Assembly: GCA_963797175.1 (NCBI GenBank)
Contig: CAWCOL010000005.1
Location: 496,001-560,000, forward strand
Reading direction: 5' to 3'
Length of the DNA stretch: 64,000 bases
Source: DATLLN01 sp963797175
GTDB taxonomy: Bacteria; Actinomycetota; Thermoleophilia; Gaiellales; JAICJC01
Below, piece after piece: positions 16,480 to 24,961 of this stretch. The position numbers and the translations under genes were made by a program. How positions within the stretch are numbered: the stretch's first letter is position 1; every line of letters begins with the position of its first letter. The notes beneath the pieces were generated by a model. The model was not told the DNA's origin, searched no databases, and saw only the letters and a list, made by a program, of their open reading frames with translations.

Positions 16480-17913
16480 ATGTCCCTTCAGTCACGCATC
16501 CAGGTCGCGACCAACGACCAGCCCGATTCGGACGAGCCCACCAAGGCAACGATCGAGCGCTCGTCGGTCGCCTCCGACCCGTTCGCAGATCTGAAGACGC
16601 GGGTCCACAAGGACATCATCGCCCGCCTGGGCCCCCGTCTGTTCAACGCGGACTCGACCTCGGACACCGATCTCGAGGCGAGCGTCAACGAGGCCGTGAA
16701 CGAGGTGCTGTCGCTCGAGAAGACGCCGCTGACGCGGCAGGAGCGCCAGGAGATCATCCGCCAGATCACGGACGACATCCTCGGCTACGGGCCGCTGGAG
16801 CCGTTCCTGCGCGATGACTCGATCACGGAAGTCATGGTCAACGACTCCGCGACGATCTACATCGAGCGTCACGGCAAGATCACGCGCACGAACGCGCAGT
16901 TCGTGGACGAGCAGCACCTGCTGCGGATCATCGACAAGATCATCAGCCGGATCGGCCGGCGCATCGACGAGTCGTCCCCGTACGTGGACGCCCGTCTGCC
17001 GGACGGCTCCCGTGTGAACGCCATCATCCCGCCGCTCGCAGTCCGCGGCGCCGCCCTCACCATCCGAAAGTTCCGCAAGGACCCGTTCACGATGGCCGAC
17101 CTGATCAAGTTCGGCACGCTCACGCACAAGTCGGGGCAGTTCCTCGAGGCCTGCGTGCGCGGCAAGCTGAACATCCTGATCTCGGGCGGTACCGGCTCCG
17201 GTAAGACGACCACGCTGAACGTGCTCTCGGCCGCGATCCCCTCTGACGAGCGGATCATCACGGTCGAGGACGCCGCCGAGCTCCAGCTCAAGCAGGAGCA
17301 CGTGATCACCCTGGAGTCGCGCCCGTCCAACATCGAGGGCAAGGGCCAGGTCACGATCCGCGACCTCGTCCGCAACACCCTGCGTATGCGGCCCGACCGC
17401 ATCATCGTCGGAGAGTGCCGTGGTCCGGAGACCGTGGACATGCTCCAGGCCATGAACACGGGCCACGACGGCTCGCTGACCACGGTCCACGCGAACAACC
17501 CGCGTGACGCCCTGGCCCGTACCGAGACGCTGGTGCTCACCGCCGGCGTCGACCTTCCGCTGCGCGCGATCCGCGAGCAGATCTCCAGCGCGTTCGACCT
17601 GATCGTCCAGGTCTCGCGCCTGGTGGACGGCACCCGCCGGATCACGCACGTGACCGAGGTGCTGCGGATGGAGTCCGACATCGTCACCCTGCAGGACGTC
17701 TTCATCGCGAAGCCGGTGGACGACGCGCAGGCGAGCCAGGAAGCCGGACACCGGCTGCTCGGCCCGCTGACCTGCACCGGCATCAAGCCGCACTTCCTCG
17801 ACAAGATGAGCTCGAACGGCGTCAACCTTCCGCCGAACTTCTTCGTGCCGGACAGCCCCGAGCGGGCGGCGGCTGCGGGCGGCGGCGTGTTCGGTCGGGC
17901 GGTCGGTCAGTGA
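16480..17913 (+). CDS. cpaF: CpaF/TadA secretion ATPase
   Basis: A 477-residue GspE/TadA-family ATPase that powers pilin extrusion from the cytoplasmic face. An N-terminal helical region is followed by DDILGYGPLEPFL and ITEVMVND. Walker A GGTGSGKTTTLNVLS lies around residue 236-245. The Asp-box and His-box region reads VRNTLRMRPDRIIVGECRGPE, then MNTGHDGSLTTVHANNPRDAL. Length and motif order are standard. The stop overlaps the start of the next gene. Confidence 0.95.
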   Translation: MSLQSRIQVATNDQPDSDEPTKATIERSSVASDPFADLKTRVHKDIIARLGPRLFNADSTSDTDLEASVNEAVNEVLSLEKTPLTRQERQEIIRQITDDILGYGPLEPFLRDDSITEVMVNDSATIYIERHGKITRTNAQFVDEQHLLRIIDKIISRIGRRIDESSPYVDARLPDGSRVNAIIPPLAVRGAALTIRKFRKDPFTMADLIKFGTLTHKSGQFLEACVRGKLNILISGGTGSGKTTTLNVLSAAIPSDERIITVEDAAELQLKQEHVITLESRPSNIEGKGQVTIRDLVRNTLRMRPDRIIVGECRGPETVDMLQAMNTGHDGSLTTVHANNPRDALARTETLVLTAGVDLPLRAIREQISSAFDLIVQVSRLVDGTRRITHVTEVLRMESDIVTLQDVFIAKPVDDAQASQEAGHRLLGPLTCTGIKPHFLDKMSSNGVNLPPNFFVPDSPERAAAAGGGVFGRAVGQ

Positions 17914-19787
17914 TGCGTCGGCTGGCTGCCATCGGCTTCGCCCTGACGGCCCTGGTGGTGGCGGCTCCGGCCGCCGCCGCCGGTGGCACGCTCAAGATCA
18001 CCAACGTCAACACGAGCCACTTCCCGACCGTGCGGGTGACCGTGCAGTCGTCCGGCTCCGCAGGCGCACCGCGCGTCGGCCTGCTCGAGAACGGCAAGCC
18101 GGCGACCAACGCGACCACCGCCGATGCCGGCGCACAGGTCGCCATCGCGCTGCTGATCGACACCTCCAGGAGCATGACCGGCAGCAAGCTGCCGGACGCG
18201 ATCGCTGCCGCGAAGCAGTTCGTCCAGGCCCAGAAGCAGACCACCGTGGTCGGCCTCTACGGCTTCGGCGACCAGGTCTTCCAGGCCGCGCCGATCGACC
18301 AGGACCGCACCCAGGTGGCGACGGCCCTCGATCAGCTCGCCCTCTCGCCCAAGGCGGGTACCGACCTGTACGCGGCGCTGGCCCAGGCCAGCGGCGACCT
18401 CTCCGACACACACGCCGAGCAGCGCATCGTCGTGCTGCTGACCGACGGCGAGTCGCAGAATGACAGCGCCACGATCGGCGACGCCGTCTCCGCTGCCACG
18501 CGGGGCAACGTCAACGTCTACCCGATCGGGATCGCGACGGACGGCAAGGCGTCGGCCGCGCTCCAGCAGATCGCCACGCAGACCGGCGGGCACTTCTCGG
18601 TCGTGACCGACTCGTCGGCGCTGTCCGACGTGTACTCGGCCATCAACGACGAGCTGGGCTCGACGACGATCGTGACCTACACCAGCCTCGCCCCGGCCGG
18701 CGCGCCGATCTCGCTGAAGGCGACCGCACCGGGCTTCGCCCCGGCGCAGGACAACGTCAAGGCACCGGGCACCTTCGATCCGGGCTCGGCCGGCGGCAGC
18801 AAGCTGCCCTCCGGTGTGGGCGCGCGGATCGGCATGGGCCTGCTGGCCGCACTGCTGGTCGCCCTGGCGACCCTGCTGCTGCTCGGCGCAAAGCCGTCGG
18901 TGGTGCTGAACAAGCGCATCCGGCCGTTCACCGAGAACACCAAGAGCGCCGCCATCGAGGCGGTCAACCCCGCGGAGGAGCGCACCAGCGCGCTGCACCA
19001 GCTGTTCATCTCGACCGAGAAGATCATCGGCTCGATGAACTGGTGGAAGCGGATGGCGGGCCTGCTCGAGCAGGCCGACATGCCGCTGCGCACGGCGGAG
19101 CTGTTCTACATCCAGCTCGGCACCGGGCTCGTCCTGGGCGCGTTCGTCGCCCTGGCGATGGGCCAGCAGGGCCTGATCGCACTGCTCGCCCTGGTAATCG
19201 GCGCCCTCGCTCCGGTGATGGTCGTCCGCTTCAAGGCGAAGCAGCGGCTGAACCGGTTCGAGAACCAGCTCCCCGAGACGCTGATCACGATGGCCGCGTC
19301 GCTCAAGGCCGGCCACGCCTTCAACCAGTCGATGCAGAGCGTCGTCAACGAGGGCGCCGAGCCCACGGCGAAGGAGTTCTCGCGGGTGCTGGCCGAGGTG
19401 CAGCTGGGCATGTCGTCCGAGCTCGCGCTCGAGGCGATGGCGAACCGCATGAACTCGTACAACTTCGGGTTCGTCGTGATGTCCGTGAACATCCAGCGCA
19501 CGGTCGGCGGCAGCCTCGCCGACATCCTCGACATGGTGGCCGACACGGTCCGCCAGCGACAGCAGTTCGAGAAGAAGGTGAAGGCGCTGACCGCGCAGGG
19601 CCGGATGTCGGCCTACGTGCTGCTCGCCATGCCGTTCCTGATGGCGCTCGCGATCTTTGCCATCAATCCCACCTACATGAGGATCCTGTGGACCAGCTCG
19701 CTGGGCCGGATCATGATCGCCATCGGCCTGGTCTCCATGTCGTTCGGCGCTCTGATCATCCGCAAGATCGTCGCCTTCAAGGGGTAG
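17910..19787 (+). CDS. tadB: Fusion protein: VWA domain + TadB/GspF inner-membrane pilus platform
   Basis: A 625-residue protein. Residues 1-24 are a signal peptide ending AAPAAAAGG. Residues ~76-250 are a von Willebrand A domain with an intact MIDAS (Asp84/Ser86/Ser88 in IDTSRSM, Thr151, Asp179 in LLTDGES). A membrane helix follows at ~305-327, a linker, and a TadB/GspF domain at ~385-620 with its membrane helices and the conserved FENQLPETLITMAASLKAGH segment. Normally TadB is ~300 residues without VWA. The VWA part would sit outside the membrane and bind a metal-dependent ligand, perhaps pilin or a surface partner. GTG 17910 or ATG 17913 may start translation, overlapping the cpaF stop. 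Confidence 0.88.
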   Translation: MMRRLAAIGFALTALVVAAPAAAAGGTLKITNVNTSHFPTVRVTVQSSGSAGAPRVGLLENGKPATNATTADAGAQVAIALLIDTSRSMTGSKLPDAIAAAKQFVQAQKQTTVVGLYGFGDQVFQAAPIDQDRTQVATALDQLALSPKAGTDLYAALAQASGDLSDTHAEQRIVVLLTDGESQNDSATIGDAVSAATRGNVNVYPIGIATDGKASAALQQIATQTGGHFSVVTDSSALSDVYSAINDELGSTTIVTYTSLAPAGAPISLKATAPGFAPAQDNVKAPGTFDPGSAGGSKLPSGVGARIGMGLLAALLVALATLLLLGAKPSVVLNKRIRPFTENTKSAAIEAVNPAEERTSALHQLFISTEKIIGSMNWWKRMAGLLEQADMPLRTAELFYIQLGTGLVLGAFVALAMGQQGLIALLALVIGALAPVMVVRFKAKQRLNRFENQLPETLITMAASLKAGHAFNQSMQSVVNEGAEPTAKEFSRVLAEVQLGMSSELALEAMANRMNSYNFGFVVMSVNIQRTVGGSLADILDMVADTVRQRQQFEKKVKALTAQGRMSAYVLLAMPFLMALAIFAINPTYMRILWTSSLGRIMIAIGLVSMSFGALIIRKIVAFKG

Positions 19788-19791
19788 CCGG

Positions 19792-20706
19792 ATGCTGTAC
19801 CTCGGAATCATCCTGTTCTTCGCCGCGGTGTACCTGCTGCTGTCCGGCCTGACCGTCCAGCAGCGGGAGATCGCGGTGGCAGTCCGCCGCGCGCGCCGCT
19901 ACGGCGTCCGCAGCCAGCGTGAGCTGGAGACGCGCCGCAGCGTCAACGACCGCGTGCTCGGCCCCGCCGCCGCGCGGCTGTCGCAGATCGCGATGCGCGT
20001 CACGCCCAAGGCCAACCCGGAGCAGATCGGCACCAAGCTGCTCCAGGCCGGCCTGGCACGGACGCTGACGCCGCAGACCTACATGGCGATGAAGGCCGGC
20101 CTGGCCGGCGGCGCCGTGCTGTTCGGGCTGCTGCTGACCGTGACCGGCATGCTGCCGCCCTCGCTCGGCCTGTTCATGGGCCTGATCTTCGGCGTGCTGG
20201 GCTTCATCGCGCCGGAGTTCGTCGTCAACTCGCGCATCCGCTCGCGCAAGGACCTGATGAAGGGCGAGCTGCCCGACGTGCTCGACCTGCTCTGCGTCTC
20301 GGTCGAGGCCGGCCTCGGCTTCGACCAGGGCCTGGTCAAGCTGAACGAGCGGATGAGCGGCCCGCTGGTGGACGAGTTCGCGCTGGTGCTGCACGAGATG
20401 CGGATCGGCCAGAGCCGCAGTGCGGCCCTCAAGAACCTCGCCGCACGGGTGGACTCCCCCGAGGTGGCGCAGTTCTCGCGGGCGATCGTCCAGGCCGACC
20501 AGCTCGGCATCTCGCTCTCGCGCATCCTCCGCGTGCAGTCGCAGGACATGCGCATGCGGCGTCAGCTCTCCGCCGAGGAGAAGGCCATGAAGGCCCCGGT
20601 CAAGATGCTCTTCCCGACCGTGCTCTTCATCTTCCCGGCGATGTTCATCGTCGCCCTCGGCCCGGCGATGCTGAACCTGATGCAGACCTTCACGGGCGGC
20701 GTGTGA
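19792..20706 (+). CDS. tadC: TadC-like (GspF domain) pilus platform protein
   Basis: A 304-residue integral membrane protein with a first helix (residues 2-20), a basic cytoplasmic stretch, two helices near 95-140, a cytoplasmic GspF domain (GELPDVLDLLCVSVEAGLGFDQGL) and final helices. TadB and TadC form the platform that couples the CpaF ATPase to pilus growth. It is four bases after the VWA-TadB gene and last in the cluster, followed by a terminator. No prepilin peptidase (TadV/CpaA) is present in the window. Confidence 0.9.
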   Translation: MLYLGIILFFAAVYLLLSGLTVQQREIAVAVRRARRYGVRSQRELETRRSVNDRVLGPAAARLSQIAMRVTPKANPEQIGTKLLQAGLARTLTPQTYMAMKAGLAGGAVLFGLLLTVTGMLPPSLGLFMGLIFGVLGFIAPEFVVNSRIRSRKDLMKGELPDVLDLLCVSVEAGLGFDQGLVKLNERMSGPLVDEFALVLHEMRIGQSRSAALKNLAARVDSPEVAQFSRAIVQADQLGISLSRILRVQSQDMRMRRQLSAEEKAMKAPVKMLFPTVLFIFPAMFIVALGPAMLNLMQTFTGGV

Positions 20707-20842
20707 TCGACTCGGGGCCGCCCCGGCGACGGGGCGGCTTCCGATACTCGATCACGCGCACCTCGAACGTCGCCGTCTCGGAGCGCTCCTTGCGGAGCGT
20801 CTCCACGCGCCCGGGGCGCTGAGCGGGGTTCGAGGATGCCAT
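20690..20842 (-). CDS. Small basic hypothetical protein (50 residues)
   Basis: ATG 20842 to TGA 20690. The product begins MASSNPAQRPGRVETLRKER and ends in a basic tail (RKPPRRRGG). No membrane helix or known domain. Third positions are strongly G/C-biased, as in real genes here. A perfect sigma-28 -10 (GCCGATAA) lies seven bases upstream of the ATG, so the message would be nearly leaderless, and no Shine-Dalgarno is seen. The gene overlaps the tail of tadC by 17 bases on the opposite strand and runs through the terminator hairpin. Evidence is limited to composition and promoter position. Confidence 0.4.
   Translation of the reverse strand: MASSNPAQRPGRVETLRKERSETATFEVRVIEYRKPPRRRGGPESITRRP
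20717..20738 (+). terminator. Terminator of the Tad cluster
   Basis: A 9-bp perfect stem GCCGCCCCG (20717-20725) / CGGGGCGGC (20730-20738), loop GCGA, followed by TTCC, ten bases after the tadC stop. Confidence 0.75.
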
Positions 20843-20849
20843 GGCCGGG

Positions 20850-20877
20850 TTATCGGCACGGCCAGCCGATCCGTGAC
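20850..20877 (-). promoter_or_regulatory. Possible sigma-28-type promoter for the 50-residue gene
   Basis: On the minus strand, GCCGATAA (20857-20850) is a perfect sigma-28 -10. The -35 position 15 bases upstream reads GTCAC, matching only three of five bases of the CTCAA used by the other sites. The predicted start point falls at or next to the ATG at 20842. Confidence 0.4.
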
Positions 20878-20878
20878 C

Positions 20879-21745
20879 TCAGCGCAGCCGGGCGGCCAGC
20901 CGCTCGATGCCGACGCTGACCAGCGCCGCGTAAGGCCCGCTGGCGACGCGCCGCTGGAGGCGCAGGCCGATCAGCAGGCCGAGCAGCGCGATCCGCCGCT
21001 CGTGGTCGGGCGGCAGCGGCGCCGCCTCGCGGTAGCCGTCAAGCAGATGGCCGAGCGTCGGCACGGACAGCTGCGCCTCGTGTAGGGCCCAGTGGCCGAG
21101 GTCGTAGAGCGGCGGCGCGCCGCGGATCTCCCCCAGGTCGATGATGCCGGCATAGCGCCGCCCTGACGCGAGCACGTGGGTGGCATCGAAGTCGCCGTGC
21201 GCGAGCAGCGGCGAATCGCCGGCGACCAGCGGCAGCTCGCGCTCCACCAGCGCAGCGAACCGGGCCGGCGGCGGGTGCTCGACCAGCAGGGCTGCCGCGT
21301 CGGTCAGCGGCGCGCGGAGCGGCGGCACCCGGGCGTCGCGCAGGACGAAGCCCAAGCCCTCCACCGGGATCGAGCCGAACAGCGCGAGGTCGCGTCCGGC
21401 CGCGCGCAGCACGGGCGCGAGCCCGGCGGCCGAACGACGGCCGGCGAGGGCACGCCCCGGCACCGCGCTCGTGACCATGGCCGCACCGAGCGGCGAGCCC
21501 GGCGGCTCCACGCCCAGCACCTGGGCCACGCGGCCGCCGCGGCGGCGCACCTCGGCGTGCGCCCATGCCTCCGCGTCCATCGGGTCGCCCGGCTCCTCGG
21601 CGAGGCGGACGAAGACCACGCCTCCACCGCGCGCCGCCCGGTACACCTCGGTCGTGCCGCCGCCGGCCGCGCGGACAACCCGCACCCGGCCCGCGCCGGG
21701 CAGGTATCGGGCTGCCAGAGCGCGTACCGCCGCCGGATCCGTCAC
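20879..21745 (-). CDS. Aminoglycoside phosphotransferase (APH)-family kinase-like protein
   Basis: A 288-residue protein with the APH/choline-kinase fold. An N-lobe GGGTTEVYRA nucleotide loop is followed by the catalytic loop LAHGDFDATHVL and the metal-binding IIDLGEIRGAPPLYDLG. In the catalytic loop the usual HGDxxxxN asparagine is histidine, and the DFG-like motif reads DLG. Both changes occur in divergent members, so small-molecule kinase activity is plausible but the substrate is unknown. There is no sign of a resistance-gene context. ATG 21745 starts 37 bases before tRNA-Cys, on the other strand. Confidence 0.72.
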   Translation of the reverse strand: MTDPAAVRALAARYLPGAGRVRVVRAAGGGTTEVYRAARGGGVVFVRLAEEPGDPMDAEAWAHAEVRRRGGRVAQVLGVEPPGSPLGAAMVTSAVPGRALAGRRSAAGLAPVLRAAGRDLALFGSIPVEGLGFVLRDARVPPLRAPLTDAAALLVEHPPPARFAALVERELPLVAGDSPLLAHGDFDATHVLASGRRYAGIIDLGEIRGAPPLYDLGHWALHEAQLSVPTLGHLLDGYREAAPLPPDHERRIALLGLLIGLRLQRRVASGPYAALVSVGIERLAARLR

Positions 21746-21782
21746 CCCGCCACCCTAGACCGTTGCTACCCTTTGCCGGCTG

Positions 21783-21853
21783 GGCGACGTGGCCGAGTGG
21801 TTAGGCAGAGGCCTGCAAAGCCTTGCACACCGGTTCGATTCCGGTCGTCGCCT
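21783..21853 (+). tRNA. tRNA-Cys (anticodon GCA)
   Basis: A 71-base cloverleaf: acceptor GGCGACG pairs with CGTCGCC, discriminator T, anticodon GCA at 21815-21817 in loop CTGCAAA, and T-arm CCGGTTCGATTCCGG. CCA is not encoded. Confidence 0.96.
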
Positions 21854-21879
21854 TCCCCCGGCCGGCGCTCGCTCCGTCC

Positions 21880-24024
21880 TCAGCCTGCGGCGGCGTCGTC
21901 CTGGCCGAGCTGCTCGGCGTTCCGCAACGCCAGCGACGCCTGCAGGGCGATGGCGAGGACGGTCTGGGCGGCGGCGTCCGTCGGGTCGTCGCAGAGCACC
22001 ACCAGCGCCCCCCCGTACAGCTCCGCGGCGATCACGTGGCTGGCCGCTCGCACCGCGTCGACCGGCAGCGCCGGGAGATCCTCGGTGCGGATGATCGCGA
22101 CCTGGCCGCCCGCGGGATGGCCGCCGCGGAGCACGGCCGGCACGACGCTTCGCACCAGCTCCAGCCCGCTGGCCGCCAGCACCGACGCGCCGCCGGGGCC
22201 GCGGGAGACGACGGCCGCCGCGTGGGCGTCGAGCAGCTCGCGGGCCGTGCCGGCGACGAGCTCGGCGACGGCCGAGGCGCCAGGCCCGTCCGCGGCGCGG
22301 GTGGCGATGCCCAGCAGCGCGCGGGCGACGTCGCCATTGCGGCGCTCGACCTCGAGCAGCTGCGCGCTCTCGAAGGCGACCGCGGCCTGGGCCGCGAGCA
22401 GCTCGAGCAGCCGCACGGCGAGCGTCGAGAACTGGTTCTTGCCCAGCTTGGAGAGCACGATCACGCCCACCGTCCGCCGCTCGAACCGCATCGGCACCGC
22501 CAGGATCGACTCCTCGATGTCGGCCGTGCCCTCCACGTCCTCGGCGAACTCGCAGGTCTGGGCGTCGCCGATGTTGAGCGTCTGGCCGCGCAGCGCCGCG
22601 CCGCCGGTGATGCCCTCGCCCATCTCGCAGCGCAGGGCGTCGAAGGTCTGGCCGGCGTACTCCTCGAGGTACAGGTGCCCGCCGAAGGCGACCGGCTCCA
22701 GCGTGCGGCCGTTGCCGTCCAGCAGGTAGACGCGGGCGTTGTGGTAGTCGATCATCGTCCGCAGCTCGGAGACGATGGTCGAGCCGATCTCGTGGACGTC
22801 GCTGAGCCGGTTGAGCTTGCCGGCGATCGCGCCCAGCAGCTTCAGCTGGTTGAGCGACTCCAGCTCCCGGCGGCGGTCGCTGGCGTAGGCATGGGTGCGC
22901 CGCGCGGCGCGGACGCGGGCCGAGAAGGCGGCCGTCTGGTCCTTGCCCCACTCCTTGGCGGCGTACAGCGCGTCGTCGGCGGCGCCCTGCAGCTCGGTCG
23001 GGTTGGCGCCGTCCTTGGGGAAGGTGGCGACGCCACAGGAGACCGTCATCGGCCGGATCGCGTCGATGGCGCGGACGCGCTCGCAGAGCCGCTCGGCGAC
23101 CTGCTCGGCCGCGGCCTTGCCCGTCTCCGGCAGCACGATCGCGAACTCCTCGCCGCCCACCCGGAACGCGACGTCGATCGTGCGCAGGCACTCCCCGGCG
23201 GCCGCCGCGACCAGCGCCAGCATCGTGTCGCCCTCGAGGTGGCCGTGGACGTCGTTCAGCTGCTTGAAGTCGTCCAGGTCGAACGCGATCAGCGACACCT
23301 CGCGGCGATAGCGCGCGGCGCGCTCGATCTCGTCGCGCAGACGCTCGTGGAAGACGCGATGGTTGGAGAGTCCGGTGAGGTGGTCGGTCTGCGCCTCGCG
23401 CTGGAGCCGCTCGCGGATCTCGGTGTTGTCGAGCGCCAGCGCCGTCATCTCGGCGAACCGGCAGATCAGGTCGAACTCGTCCTCGGAGAACGCGACATCG
23501 TCGCCCAGTCGGGAGACGTTCATCGTCCCGATCGGGACGTCGCGCACCGTCAGCGGCACGATCACCAGCGACTCGGCCTCCCACTCGGTGCCCGGCACCA
23601 GCTCGCCGCCGGCGGCCTGGTCGGCGCGCGGCAGGTTGATCGGCGCCCGCTCCTCGACGGCGCGGCCGGTGAACCCGGTGCCGAGCGGGAACGGGTGATC
23701 CTCGAGGTGCGTCTCGAAGCGGTCGACCACGTGCGCGGGCACGAACAGCGAGCGCTGGACGTCGATCCGGTAGATCGTCAGCACGTCGTAGGGGACGAGC
23801 CGCTTCAGCTCGCGGGTGATGCGCGTGAACAGCTCGTCGCGGCTGGCCGAGCCGATCAGCATGCGCGTCACGTCATGCAGCGTCTGGTAGGACGCGAGGA
23901 GCCCGCCGGAGGTATCCGGATCGGGGCTGGAGCGATGGGGCAAAACGCCTCCGAGAGGAGTCTGGGACGGCACTGGGGTCGGTGCGCCACCCTCAGTGTC
24001 CTCCGGTGGCCCCCTGGCTCCCAC
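21880..24024 (-). CDS. GAF-GGDEF-GAF diguanylate cyclase
   Basis: A ~714-residue cytoplasmic signalling protein. Residues ~55-205 are a GAF domain. Residues ~210-375 are a GGDEF domain with DHLTGLSNHRVFHERL, DLDDFKQLND and the active-site motif GGEEF (near 290). Residues ~395-560 are a second GAF domain, and a degenerate GAF-like tail follows. The intact GGEEF predicts c-di-GMP synthesis. An RxxD inhibitory site is not clear. The start is uncertain: ATG 24024 overlaps the heme A synthase gene by 32 bases, whereas TTG 23943 follows GGAGG closely. No membrane segment is seen. Confidence 0.88.
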   Translation of the reverse strand: MGARGPPEDTEGGAPTPVPSQTPLGGVLPHRSSPDPDTSGGLLASYQTLHDVTRMLIGSASRDELFTRITRELKRLVPYDVLTIYRIDVQRSLFVPAHVVDRFETHLEDHPFPLGTGFTGRAVEERAPINLPRADQAAGGELVPGTEWEAESLVIVPLTVRDVPIGTMNVSRLGDDVAFSEDEFDLICRFAEMTALALDNTEIRERLQREAQTDHLTGLSNHRVFHERLRDEIERAARYRREVSLIAFDLDDFKQLNDVHGHLEGDTMLALVAAAAGECLRTIDVAFRVGGEEFAIVLPETGKAAAEQVAERLCERVRAIDAIRPMTVSCGVATFPKDGANPTELQGAADDALYAAKEWGKDQTAAFSARVRAARRTHAYASDRRRELESLNQLKLLGAIAGKLNRLSDVHEIGSTIVSELRTMIDYHNARVYLLDGNGRTLEPVAFGGHLYLEEYAGQTFDALRCEMGEGITGGAALRGQTLNIGDAQTCEFAEDVEGTADIEESILAVPMRFERRTVGVIVLSKLGKNQFSTLAVRLLELLAAQAAVAFESAQLLEVERRNGDVARALLGIATRAADGPGASAVAELVAGTARELLDAHAAAVVSRGPGGASVLAASGLELVRSVVPAVLRGGHPAGGQVAIIRTEDLPALPVDAVRAASHVIAAELYGGALVVLCDDPTDAAAQTVLAIALQASLALRNAEQLGQDDAAAG

Positions 24025-24961
24025 CCCCGTTCGGGGGATCTCGGCGCGCGTCCGAGCTGATCAGCGCGGCGATCGTGATCACGGTCACCACGAGCGTTGC
24101 CGCGATGGCGACGTGGACGGCGATCACGCCCCAGGGCAGGCCGTTCCGGTACTGGTACTCCCCCACGCCCAGCTGGCACAGCGTCAGCACGACGCCGGGC
24201 ACCGCCAGCCGCTGCGGGACGCTGCCGCGCGCGCGCCGCCGCAGCCACACGGTCAGCACGAGGAAGACGGTGGAGAAGGTGACGGCGGCGCGGACGTGCA
24301 CCCAGGCCGCCTGGTGGAAGTTGCCCAGCCGCTCGATCACGTGCTCGGTACTGCCCGCGTGCGGCCCGGCCGCGGTCACGAACGCGCCGGTCGTCACCAG
24401 CACGAGGACGGCGGCGGCCGCGGCCCACGCCAGCCAGGCGGCGCGCCCCGCGGCGACCGGCTCCGGCGCGCCGTCGTGGGCGAGCTGCCACGCCCGCACC
24501 GTCACCCAGGTGGAGACCGCGACCACGGCCATCGCCAGCAGGAAGTGGCTCATCACGAAGTACGGGTTGAGGTCGAAGGCGACCGTCAGGGCGCCCAGCG
24601 GCACCTGCGCAACGGTGCCGGCGGCGGCCGCCGTGGCCAGGTGCGCGACATGCCGGCGAAGGCCCGGGACGCGGTAGGCGAGCACCGCGGTGGCGACCGA
24701 CGCGAGCATCGCGACGCCGGAGATGACGCGGTTCGAGAACTCGATCAGCGAGTGGTAGGAGGCCGTCGGCGTGATCCGGCCGGCCTCGCAGGTCGGCCAG
24801 TGGGGGCAGCCCAGGCCGGACGCCGTCAGCCGCACCAGCCCGCCCGTCGTCACCACCAGCCACAGCAGGCCCAGCGTCACCAGCGCCGCGTTCTGCAGCG
24901 TGTGGGCGGACACGCGCCCCGAGCGCAGCCGTGCCAGCGAGGTCGCGGCCGTGGCCATCAC
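23993..24961 (-). CDS. ctaA: Heme A synthase (CtaA/COX15)
   Basis: A 322-residue membrane protein with about eight helices that hydroxylates heme O to heme A for cytochrome aa3 oxidase. Visible are the family blocks TTGGLVRLTASGLGCPHWPTC with the loop cysteines and heme-ligand histidines in SYHSLIEFSNRVISG, MSHFLLAMAV, FHQAAWVHVRAAV and VIAVHVAIAATLV. The start ATG 24961 overlaps the upstream reductase stop (ATGA). No ctaB or oxidase subunits are in the window. Confidence 0.9.
   Translation of the reverse strand: MMATAATSLARLRSGRVSAHTLQNAALVTLGLLWLVVTTGGLVRLTASGLGCPHWPTCEAGRITPTASYHSLIEFSNRVISGVAMLASVATAVLAYRVPGLRRHVAHLATAAAAGTVAQVPLGALTVAFDLNPYFVMSHFLLAMAVVAVSTWVTVRAWQLAHDGAPEPVAAGRAAWLAWAAAAAVLVLVTTGAFVTAAGPHAGSTEHVIERLGNFHQAAWVHVRAAVTFSTVFLVLTVWLRRRARGSVPQRLAVPGVVLTLCQLGVGEYQYRNGLPWGVIAVHVAIAATLVVTVITIAALISSDARRDPPNGGGSQGATGGH

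Noticed and set aside
20850..20857. GCCGATAA as chance occurrence within coding DNA
   Set aside because: Not fully rejected: it lies in non-coding DNA at the right distance from an ATG, but its -35 is weak, so it was kept only as a low-confidence promoter.
21823..24060. 745-codon plus-strand open frame opposite the GGDEF protein
   Set aside because: Arg/Ala/Leu-rich without recognisable domains; the opposite strand carries GAF and GGDEF motifs.
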